Shown here: piece by piece, positions 31,961-39,452 of the stretch
How the letters are laid out: each line of letters opens with the position of its first letter
How positions within the stretch are numbered: the stretch's first letter is position 1
NCBI GenBank assembly: GCA_934573855.1
Contig: CAKTMF010000003.1
Location: 1 to 64,000 of the forward strand
Direction: 5' to 3'
Origin: an uncultured Oscillospiraceae bacterium
GTDB taxonomy: Bacteria; Bacillota; Clostridia; Oscillospirales; Oscillospiraceae
Length of the DNA stretch: 64,000 nucleotides
Position numbers and translations under genes: made by a program
Notes under the pieces: model-generated
Told to the model about the DNA's origin: nothing
The model's database searches: none
What the model saw: the letters and a program-made list of their open reading frames with translations, nothing else

Positions 31961-34594
31961 ATGGAAAAACACGGTGTAAATCAGCTTCGTGAAATGTTTC
32001 TGAGCTTTTTTGAGAGCAAGGGACATCTCCGCCTTCCCAGCTTTTCGCTCATACCGCAGAACGACGCGAGCCTTCTGCTCATAAACTCCGGCATGGCGCC
32101 CATGAAGCCCTATTTCAAGGGCGAGCAGGAGCCGCCGCGCCACCGCGTCTGCACCTGCCAGAAGTGCATACGCACCGGCGACATCGAGAACATCGGCAAG
32201 ACCGCCCGCCACGGCACTTATTTTGAAATGCTGGGCAACTTCTCCTTCGGCGACTACTTTAAGCACGAGGCCATCGCCTGGAGCTGGGAGTTCCTCACCT
32301 CTCCCGAGTGGGTCGGCCTTGACCCCGACAGACTCTACCCCTCCGTTTACGTTGATGACGACGAGGCATTCGACATCTGGAACAAGGAGATAGGCATTCC
32401 TGCCGAGCGCATATTCCGCTTCGGCAAGGAGGACAACTTCTGGGAACATGGCGCAGGTCCCTGCGGTCCCTGCTCCGAGATATACTATGACCGCGGCGAG
32501 AGGTTCGGCTGCGGCAAGCCCGGCTGCACCGTCGGCTGTGACTGCGACCGCTATATGGAGGTCTGGAACAACGTCTTTTCCCAGTTCGACAACGACGGCC
32601 ACAACAACTACACCGAGCTCAAGCAGAAGAATATCGACACCGGCATGGGTCTCGAACGTCTTGCCGTCGTCTGCCAGGACGTTGACTCGCTCTTTGACGT
32701 CGACACCGTCATGAACATCACCAACAAGGTCAGCGAGCTTACCGGCGCATATTACGGCAAGAGCCATAAGATGGATGTTTCCCTGCGCGTCATCACCGAC
32801 CACATCCGCAGCGCGACCTTTATGATCTGCGACGGCGTTCTCCCCTCCAATGAGGGCAGGGGCTATGTCCTCCGCCGTCTGCTCCGCCGCGCCGCGCGTC
32901 ACGGAAAGCTCCTCGGCGTGAACGAGCCGTTCCTCTATAAGGTCATCGACATGGTCGTACACGAGAACGAGTGCCAGTACCCCGAGCTTCGCGACAAGCA
33001 GGACTACATTACCCGCGTCGTCAGGACCGAGGAGGAAAATTTTGCCAAGACCATCGACGCCGGCATGAAGATATTTGCTGAGCTTCTTGACGAACACAAG
33101 GCAAAGAATGAGACTGTATTCTCCGGCGCCGACGCTTTCAAGCTCTACGACACCTACGGCTTCCCGATAGACCTCACCACCGAGATGTGCGCCGACGAGG
33201 GAATGACCGTCAACGAGGACGAGTTCAAGACCCTCATGAACGAGCAGCGCGTCCGTGCGCGCGAGGCACGCAAGGCCCTCGGCGATCTCGGCTGGGCGGG
33301 CGTTGAGTTCGGCAAGGGCATTCCCGAGACCGAGTTCGTCGGCTATGACGCTCAGGAATGTGCCGCGAAGGTCCTCGCCATCGTTGCCGAGGGCGAGCTG
33401 CGCGACGCCGTGACCGCCGGGACCGAGGCCATCGTAGTACTCGATAAAACGACCATGTACGCCGAGATGGGCGGCCAGGTCGGCGACCACGGCAGCATTA
33501 GCGCCGCCGGAGTCAGCTTTACCGTCAACAACGTCCTGAAAAACAAGGGCGGCAAGTTTATGCACTACGGCGTCCTTGAAGAGGGCGAACTCAAGGTCGG
33601 CGACAGCGTGACGGCGAGATACTGCGACGTCCGCCGCAGCGCCATCCGCCGCGCCCACAGCGCGACCCATATTCTCCAGTATGCTCTGCGCAAAGTCCTC
33701 GGCGACCATGTCCATCAGGCGGGTTCTCTCGTTGAGCCGGACTTCCTGCGCTTTGACTTTACACACTTCTCCGCCGTCACACCCGAGGAGCTTCGCGAGG
33801 TCGAGCGCCTCGTGAACGAGGCTGCCGCCGCCGGTTATCCCGTCGTTACGAAGGAAATGTCCGTTGAGGAGGCAAGAAAGTCCGGCGCGACCGCGCTCTT
33901 CGGCGAGAAGTACGGCGACGTTGTGCGCGTCGTTGACATGACCGTCAGCGTGGAGCTTTGCGGCGGCACGCACCTTGACAACACCGCCAAGGTCGGCGCG
34001 TTCCACATCACCTCCGAAGGCTCCGTCGCCTCCGGCGTCCGCCGTATCGAGGCCGTTACCGGCGAAAAGACCCTCGCCTGCCTTTACGAGAACATCGAGA
34101 CCGTGAATAAGATCGCGGCCATCTTCAAGTCAAGCCCCGCCGATATCCTCGCCCGTATCGAACAGCAGGCGAACGAACTCAGAGAGGCAAAGCGCCTTAT
34201 CGAACAGTATAAGGACAGAGAGTCGGCCGGCGGCGCTGACGGAATGCTCAGGAACGCAAAGGATGTCGGCGGACTGCATGTAGTCACCGAGAAGCTCACC
34301 GAGGGCGACGCGAACGCGCTGCGCAAGCTGGGCGACGTTCTCCGCGACAAGGACGGCGCCGTCGTTGCCGTTATGGCTCTCGTGAACGGCGATAAGATAA
34401 CCTTCCAGTGCGTCTGCGGCAGGGACGCCGTGGCAAAGGGAGTCCGCGCGGGCGACATCATAAAGAACATCACGGCCATCGCCGGCGGCAAGGGCGGCGG
34501 AAAGCCCGACTCCGCGATGGGCGGCGGCAATGATGTGAGCAAGCTCGGCGAAGCCCTCGCGGCGGTCGAGACGTTCGTAGCATCCAAAATATAA
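31961..34594 (+). CDS. alaS: Alanine--tRNA ligase
   Basis: An 877-residue class II synthetase. The catalytic core opens with LREMFLSFFESKGH and contains RHGTYFEMLGNFSFGDYFK and GMGLERLA. The editing domain has HSATH near residue 566 and CGGTH near 667, which together hold the zinc used to clear Ser- and Gly-tRNA-Ala. The C terminus has a coiled coil and the C-Ala/DHHA1 region with GGKGGGKPDSAMGGG. Length is standard. It is translated one base after the zinc-ribbon gene and followed by the HIT gene 12 bases later. Confidence 0.97.
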   Translation: MEKHGVNQLREMFLSFFESKGHLRLPSFSLIPQNDASLLLINSGMAPMKPYFKGEQEPPRHRVCTCQKCIRTGDIENIGKTARHGTYFEMLGNFSFGDYFKHEAIAWSWEFLTSPEWVGLDPDRLYPSVYVDDDEAFDIWNKEIGIPAERIFRFGKEDNFWEHGAGPCGPCSEIYYDRGERFGCGKPGCTVGCDCDRYMEVWNNVFSQFDNDGHNNYTELKQKNIDTGMGLERLAVVCQDVDSLFDVDTVMNITNKVSELTGAYYGKSHKMDVSLRVITDHIRSATFMICDGVLPSNEGRGYVLRRLLRRAARHGKLLGVNEPFLYKVIDMVVHENECQYPELRDKQDYITRVVRTEEENFAKTIDAGMKIFAELLDEHKAKNETVFSGADAFKLYDTYGFPIDLTTEMCADEGMTVNEDEFKTLMNEQRVRAREARKALGDLGWAGVEFGKGIPETEFVGYDAQECAAKVLAIVAEGELRDAVTAGTEAIVVLDKTTMYAEMGGQVGDHGSISAAGVSFTVNNVLKNKGGKFMHYGVLEEGELKVGDSVTARYCDVRRSAIRRAHSATHILQYALRKVLGDHVHQAGSLVEPDFLRFDFTHFSAVTPEELREVERLVNEAAAAGYPVVTKEMSVEEARKSGATALFGEKYGDVVRVVDMTVSVELCGGTHLDNTAKVGAFHITSEGSVASGVRRIEAVTGEKTLACLYENIETVNKIAAIFKSSPADILARIEQQANELREAKRLIEQYKDRESAGGADGMLRNAKDVGGLHVVTEKLTEGDANALRKLGDVLRDKDGAVVAVMALVNGDKITFQCVCGRDAVAKGVRAGDIIKNITAIAGGKGGGKPDSAMGGGNDVSKLGEALAAVETFVASKI

Positions 34595-34606
34595 GGAGGA
34601 TACACC

Positions 34607-34954
34607 ATGACTGACCAGAACTGCATTTTCTGCAAGATAATCTGCGGCGATATACCCAGCACCAAGGTCTACGAGGATGAGTATGTCCTTGCCTTCCGGG
34701 ACATCAACCCCCAGGCCCCGGTGCATATCGTCGTCGTACCCAAGGAGCATATCTGCTGTGCCAAGGCAATAAACGAGGATAATTCCTATCTTGTCGCGAA
34801 GTGCTTTGAGGCCATCGCGAAGATCGCCCGCGCCGAGGGACTTGACAACGGCTTCCGCGTCGTCAACAACTGCGGCGAGGACGGCGGTCAGACCGTCATG
34901 CACCTGCATTTTCACATACTCGGCGGCGTAAAGCTGTCCGAAAAGATAATCTGA
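34607..34954 (+). CDS. HIT-family purine nucleotide hydrolase (HinT-like)
   Basis: A 115-residue histidine-triad protein. The catalytic triad is MHLHFHIL near residues 98-105, and the N-terminal zinc-type pair CIFCKIICGDIPS is typical of the HinT branch. HinT removes AMP from lysyl- and other aminoacyl-adenylates, so a place directly behind alaS is reasonable. GGAGG lies nine bases upstream of the start. It is the last gene of the T-box operon, and a hairpin without a T run follows. Confidence 0.92.
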   Translation: MTDQNCIFCKIICGDIPSTKVYEDEYVLAFRDINPQAPVHIVVVPKEHICCAKAINEDNSYLVAKCFEAIAKIARAEGLDNGFRVVNNCGEDGGQTVMHLHFHILGGVKLSEKII

Positions 34955-34964
34955 TACGTTACGG

Positions 34965-34997
34965 CAATGCCGCGCGGAGCCTTTCTGCGCGGCATTG
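34965..34997 (+). other. Strong hairpin between the HIT gene and comEC
   Basis: CAATGCCGCGC pairs perfectly with GCGCGGCATTG. There is no T run, so it is not a standard terminator. It ends four bases before the comEC start and could be a processing site or block ribosome access. Confidence 0.55.
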
Positions 34998-35000
34998 TCT

Positions 35001-37274
35001 ATGGTGAAGGAAATGAGGACGCTCGCGATAGCGGCCGGGGCGTTTTCCGCGGCTGTGTTTGCTGCAAATTACATACTGCCCGACAGCCTGACCGTGCCGT
35101 TCGCGCTCGGCTGCATGCTTGCGGGGCTGCTTCTTTTCCGCTCGGAGAAGAGGCCGCTTTGTGCTGCCCGGATAACGCTGCTTGCGCTGTCAGTCGGACT
35201 CCTGTGCTGTTTCATCCACACCCGGAGGACGGTGGTCCCCGCGGCGGAGCTGTCCGGGGAGACCATGGAGATCACGGCGGAGGTCACGGATCTCCCGACG
35301 TCGTCCGGAAACTTCGACAGCGTGGAGCTGAAGCTGAGCATGGACGGCATGCCGCGGCTCAGGCTCCTTCTCTATGACTATGGTAGAACGTTGTCCGGCC
35401 TTCGTCCCGGTCAGACCGTGCGTCTTACCGCAAAGATAAGACGTGCCGACGTCCGCTATGACGAGAGATATGACTACTATATCTCGAACGGGATATATCT
35501 CACGGCCACGGCGAGGTCAGAGATCACCGTCGTCGGCGAGACATTTACTCTGCGCCTCATCCCGGCGCTCGTCCGCAGGACCGTCTCTAACGCCATAGAG
35601 CGTATATTTCCGGCGGATACAGCGCCGTTCATGAAAGCGCTGATGACCGGTGACAGGACCGAGTACAACAGGGACCTCGCGCTCAAGACCTCGATGAGCT
35701 ACGCGGGCTTTGCGCATATGATAGCGGTCTCAGGAATGCATGTTGCGTTTCTTGTTGGCTTTGTCGTGCTTATCTTCGGAAAAGGGCGGATCACCTCGTT
35801 CGTCTGTGCGGCGCTCGTATGGCTGTTCGTTTTCGCGGCGGGTTCGCCGCCGTCAGCTGTCAGGGCGGGCGTGATGCAGACAATGCTTCTTGCCGCACCG
35901 ATGGTGAGACGTGAGAATGACGCTCCGACCTCGCTTTCTGCGGCTCTCGCGCTCATACTTGCGATAAATCCCTTTGCCGCGAGGAGCGTAAGTCTCCAGC
36001 TCTCCTTTGCCGCGATGGCGGGGCTGCTGTGCTTTGGGGAAAAGCTGTTCTCCGCCATGACTGTCAGAATAAAAAACAGGCGGGCGCGACGCATGCTCTC
36101 GTATCCTATGGCTGCCGCGGCAAGCTCGCTTGCTGTCATGGCGTTCACCGCGCCGCTCACGGCGGCATATTTCGGATACCTCTCGCTCCTCACACCGATC
36201 ACGAGCGTCCTGAGCATGTGGGCAGTGTCGGTATGCTTCTGCGGAGGATATACCGCATGCCTGCTGTCTGTTTTCCCGCTTGTGGGAGGAGCGGCCGCGT
36301 GGATAGTCTCGCTGTTCGCACGGTATATATTCCTCGTCGCACGCGTGGCGTGCGCCGTGCCGCACTCGGTCGTGTTCTTTGAAAACAGGCTCAACATTGC
36401 GTGGCTCATCCTGACGTACGCGCTCGTGCTGTGGGCGCTCATCGGGGGAAAGCGCAGGACGCGCAGGCTCATTTTGGCCATATCCGTTTCGACCGTGACG
36501 CTCGCGGCGGCGCTCTATATTCCTTACCGCAGCTATCGTTCCGGCGTCGGGACATTCGCTGCCGTAAATGTCGGTCAGGGTCAGAGTATAGCCGTGCTGG
36601 CAGGGGACAGAACGGTCCTTATCGACTGCGGCGCGACAGGAGCGAGGAGAAACGCCGGAGAGACCGCCGCTTCATATCTGCGCAGCCGGGGGAGGGAGAA
36701 GGTAGACCTTCTGCTCCTTACTCATCTTCACTCCGACCACGCGAACGGCGTCGCTGCGCTCATGGAGCTCGTGCCTGTGGATACGCTCGTGCTGCCGGAG
36801 GACTGCGGCGATAGCGACGGCACGTTCACGGAAATACTCGAATGCGCCGCGCGCCGCGGTACAAGGGTAATTGAACTCACCGAGGATACAGACGTCACCT
36901 GCGGGGAGATCACGGGAACTCTTTATGCGCCCGTATCCGCTGGCGACGGCAACGAACAATGTATAACCGCGAAGATATCCGTCAGAGATTACGACATGAT
37001 CGTCACTGCCGACATCTCCGCCGAGGCCGAGAAAGCGCTTATTGAACGGCATTCCCTCTCCGAGGCTGAGCTTCTCATCGTCGGCCACCACGGCTCGAAA
37101 TACTCAAGCTGCGAGGAATTCCTCTCAGCCATCGGCGCTGATACCGCCGTGATAAGCGTCGGCTACAACACATACGGACATCCCGCCGACGAGGTACTTG
37201 AACGCCTGAACGATTGCGGTTATAATGTGTACAGAACTGATATCGACGGGACCGTGGAAATACGGATAGGTTGA
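35001..37274 (+). CDS. comEC: ComEC/Rec2 DNA-uptake channel protein
   Basis: A 757-residue membrane protein in three parts: an N-terminal OB-like DUF4131 region (about 60-180), the ComEC channel with AHMIAVSGMHVAFLVGFVV and later helices (about 215-490), and a C-terminal metallo-beta-lactamase domain (from about 515) with THLHSDHANG and VGHHGSKYS. The N-terminal residues include membrane segments. It moves single-stranded DNA across the membrane in transformation; no other competence gene is seen here. ATG 35001 lacks a clear ribosome binding site, and ATG 35013 after GAAGGAA is an alternative start. Confidence 0.93.
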   Translation: MVKEMRTLAIAAGAFSAAVFAANYILPDSLTVPFALGCMLAGLLLFRSEKRPLCAARITLLALSVGLLCCFIHTRRTVVPAAELSGETMEITAEVTDLPTSSGNFDSVELKLSMDGMPRLRLLLYDYGRTLSGLRPGQTVRLTAKIRRADVRYDERYDYYISNGIYLTATARSEITVVGETFTLRLIPALVRRTVSNAIERIFPADTAPFMKALMTGDRTEYNRDLALKTSMSYAGFAHMIAVSGMHVAFLVGFVVLIFGKGRITSFVCAALVWLFVFAAGSPPSAVRAGVMQTMLLAAPMVRRENDAPTSLSAALALILAINPFAARSVSLQLSFAAMAGLLCFGEKLFSAMTVRIKNRRARRMLSYPMAAAASSLAVMAFTAPLTAAYFGYLSLLTPITSVLSMWAVSVCFCGGYTACLLSVFPLVGGAAAWIVSLFARYIFLVARVACAVPHSVVFFENRLNIAWLILTYALVLWALIGGKRRTRRLILAISVSTVTLAAALYIPYRSYRSGVGTFAAVNVGQGQSIAVLAGDRTVLIDCGATGARRNAGETAASYLRSRGREKVDLLLLTHLHSDHANGVAALMELVPVDTLVLPEDCGDSDGTFTEILECAARRGTRVIELTEDTDVTCGEITGTLYAPVSAGDGNEQCITAKISVRDYDMIVTADISAEAEKALIERHSLSEAELLIVGHHGSKYSSCEEFLSAIGADTAVISVGYNTYGHPADEVLERLNDCGYNVYRTDIDGTVEIRIG

Positions 37275-37277
37275 CTT

Positions 37278-38312
37278 ATGGCCAGAAAAAACGACGAAAA
37301 ACTCAATTACGGCGCGGAAATACGCAGCCTGAAGGAAAACGGCCCCCAGCGGCTCTACCTTCTCTGGGGCGTTGAGGATTATCTGCGCGAGCAGTATCTT
37401 GCCCAGCTCAAGACGGCTTGTCTCCCGGAGGGGGAGGACAGCTTCAGCTTCAAGCGTATGGATGGGCCGGATATAGATGTAAACGAGCTTGCGCAGGCTG
37501 TGGACGCCATGCCCTTCCTCTCGGATAGGAGCTTTGTCGAGATACGCGGTCTCAACCTCAATAAGCTCAAGGACGCCGACAGACTTGTCGCTATACTCTC
37601 CGATATCCCGGATTACTGCACCGTCGCCCTTGTTCAGAGCGCGCAGTTCGAGCCGGACGGCAGACTCAAGGCCGTAAAGGCCATACGCGCCCTCGCGAGA
37701 GAGCTGAAATTCACCCAGCAGTCCCAAGGATTGCTCATCGACTGGATAATACGCCGCTTTGCCGCCGCCGGAAAGGGCGTAGAGCTTGATGCGGTGCAGC
37801 GGCTTATCTTCGTCAGCGGCGACCTTATGAACAAGCTCATACCGGAGATCGAGAAGATCGCCGCCTATGCAAAGGGTGAGAAGGTGACCTCAGCCGATGT
37901 CGACGCGGTCGCGAACCATGTGCCGGAGGCCGTGATATTCGACATGACCGACTATATCGCCCAGAAAAAATACAACTCCGCCATGTCAGTTCTGGCGGAG
38001 CTGCTCTCGGATAGGAATAACGAGCCTATTGCAATGCTCGGCATGCTCGGGCTTCAGATGCGAAAGCTGTACGCGGCCCGCCTCGCGATAGACGGCGAGC
38101 TGGGCGTAAAGTATGTGATGGACAGCTGCTCGATAAAGTACGATTATATCGCAAATAAGCTCATGGCCTCCGCGCGGGGCTTCACACCCGCACGTCTCAT
38201 CCGGGCGCTGGAGATATGCGCCGAGACCGACTACCGCATGAAAAGCACCGGTCAGGACGCCGCGGAGCTTCTCAAGGAGGCGGTGCTGCGCATTGCGGCG
38301 GGGGAGTGCTGA
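37278..38312 (+). CDS. holA: DNA polymerase III delta subunit
   Basis: A 344-residue clamp-loader subunit. The opening RLYLLWGVEDYLREQYLAQL and the KLIPEIEKIAAYAKGEKVTSADVD region in the middle are typical, ending with the helical collar domain (LEICAETDYRMKSTG). It opens the beta clamp so that it can be loaded on DNA. It starts three bases after comEC, the common comEC-holA order in Firmicutes, and its stop overlaps the rnmV start. Confidence 0.9.
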   Translation: MARKNDEKLNYGAEIRSLKENGPQRLYLLWGVEDYLREQYLAQLKTACLPEGEDSFSFKRMDGPDIDVNELAQAVDAMPFLSDRSFVEIRGLNLNKLKDADRLVAILSDIPDYCTVALVQSAQFEPDGRLKAVKAIRALARELKFTQQSQGLLIDWIIRRFAAAGKGVELDAVQRLIFVSGDLMNKLIPEIEKIAAYAKGEKVTSADVDAVANHVPEAVIFDMTDYIAQKKYNSAMSVLAELLSDRNNEPIAMLGMLGLQMRKLYAARLAIDGELGVKYVMDSCSIKYDYIANKLMASARGFTPARLIRALEICAETDYRMKSTGQDAAELLKEAVLRIAAGEC

Positions 38313-38893
38313 TGTACAGAGTGAAGGAGGTCATAGTGGTCGAAGGCCGCTATGATAAAAACGCGCTCAGTCAGGTGGTCGACGCCGTCATCATCGAGAC
38401 CTCGGGCTTCGGAATATTCAATAATGCCCAGAAGCAGAAGCTCCTGCGGACCATGGCCGGGGCGCGCGGACTGATCGTGCTGACGGACTCGGACGGGGCG
38501 GGCTTCGTTATCCGCAATTTTATCAGATCCTGTGTTGACCCGAAGCTTCTGAAGCACGCCTACATCCCGGACGTATATGGAAAGGAGCGGCGCAAGGCTT
38601 CACCCTCTAAAGAAGGCAAGCTCGGTGTCGAGGGTATGCGGCCGCAGGTACTGCTCGACGCTCTCATACGCGCCGGGGCCACCGTCGACGGGGAGGAGAG
38701 CGCACCTCCAATGGCGCGTATCACCAAGGCGGACATGTATTCAAAGGGCCTGACGGGGCGCGAGGGGAGCGCCGCAAGAAGAGCGGAGCTTATACGGCGG
38801 CTCGACCTGCCGGAGCATATGGCGGCGGACGCGCTCCTCGACGTGCTGAACGCCGTGATGACGCGCGATGAGTTTATGGAGCTTCAGCTTTGA
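38312..38893 (+). CDS. rnmV: Ribonuclease M5
   Basis: A 193-residue Toprim-domain nuclease that trims the 5S rRNA precursor. The Toprim site is seen as VVEGRYDKNALSQ at residues 8-20 with the catalytic Glu, and LTDSDGAGFVIRN carries the D-x-D metal ligands. The C-terminal DUF4093 domain contains KPSKEGKLGVEG-like wording (PSKEGKLGVEGM). The start ATG overlaps the holA stop by one base. Its 3' end overlaps a convergent small membrane gene by ten bases. Confidence 0.93.
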   Translation: MYRVKEVIVVEGRYDKNALSQVVDAVIIETSGFGIFNNAQKQKLLRTMAGARGLIVLTDSDGAGFVIRNFIRSCVDPKLLKHAYIPDVYGKERRKASPSKEGKLGVEGMRPQVLLDALIRAGATVDGEESAPPMARITKADMYSKGLTGREGSAARRAELIRRLDLPEHMAADALLDVLNAVMTRDEFMELQL

Positions 38894-39126
38894 AGCTCCT
38901 CAATGCATATCGAGCCTATCATGGAGATGATGAGCAGGGACTGCGGAAGCTCATAGAGCGCCGCCGCCATATTGAAAAGCTCATGGCTGCCGGTATTCTC
39001 GTACCCGATAAGCGACACGAGGGAGAGAAAAAGCAGCAGACATGAGAGCTGCAGTGTCCTCATGAATATGTACCATGCGTCAGGACACATCCTCAGCATG
39101 CGTTTTACGACGAGCTTGATCTTCAT
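38884..39126 (-). CDS. Small conserved membrane protein of unknown function
   Basis: An 80-residue protein with two hydrophobic segments (about residues 19-37 and 55-75) and a basic start, KIKLVVKRMLRM. The phrase FMRTLQLSCLLLF and the end ICIEELQS look like conserved parts of a small gut-Clostridia family, from memory only. ATG 39126 follows GAGGTG seven bases upstream; a GTG three codons further up is less likely. It converges on rnmV with a ten-base overlap. No function is assigned. Confidence 0.65.
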   Translation of the reverse strand: MKIKLVVKRMLRMCPDAWYIFMRTLQLSCLLLFLSLVSLIGYENTGSHELFNMAAALYELPQSLLIISMIGSICIEELQS

Positions 39127-39266
39127 ATAAAACACCTCGGTCTGATTTTATATCCGGCGGGGTGTTTCTTCAATGAACACATATTTCCAAAAAAATGTGA
39201 ACAGAACATTAAATATGCCTGTATTTGCGGGACAAACGGATCTATTTGTGCTATTATCCTGAAATA

Positions 39267-39303
39267 TAAAAAACCGCAGACCCGGCAAAGCGCCAGATCT
39301 GCG
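39267..39303 (-). terminator. Terminator of the tRNA-Arg gene
   Basis: On the minus strand CGCAGATCTGGC pairs with GCCGGGTCTGCG (mismatched near the loop) and is followed by GTTTTTTAT. Confidence 0.75.
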
Positions 39304-39307
39304 TTTG

Positions 39308-39384
39308 TGGCACCCACAAGAGGATTCGAACCTCCGACCCCTCGCTTAGGAGGCGAGTGCTCTGTCCTGCTGAGCTATGTGGGC
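39308..39384 (-). tRNA. tRNA-Arg (anticodon CCT)
   Basis: A 77-base cloverleaf with acceptor arms GCCCACA and TGTGGGT, D-loop AGCTCAGCAGGACAGAGC, anticodon stem-loop CTCGC-CTCCTAA-GCGAG, T-loop GGTTCGAATCC and an encoded CCA. The anticodon CCT reads the AGG codon. Confidence 0.95.
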
Positions 39385-39452
39385 ATATCCAAGAAGCTCT
39401 GCTATTTTAACTCAAAAAATCACTCATGTCAATAATGACTGGAAGGAAACCT

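Noticed and set aside
31808..34006. A 732-codon open frame opposite alaS
   Set aside because: A shadow of alaS caused by biased codon use; no motif.
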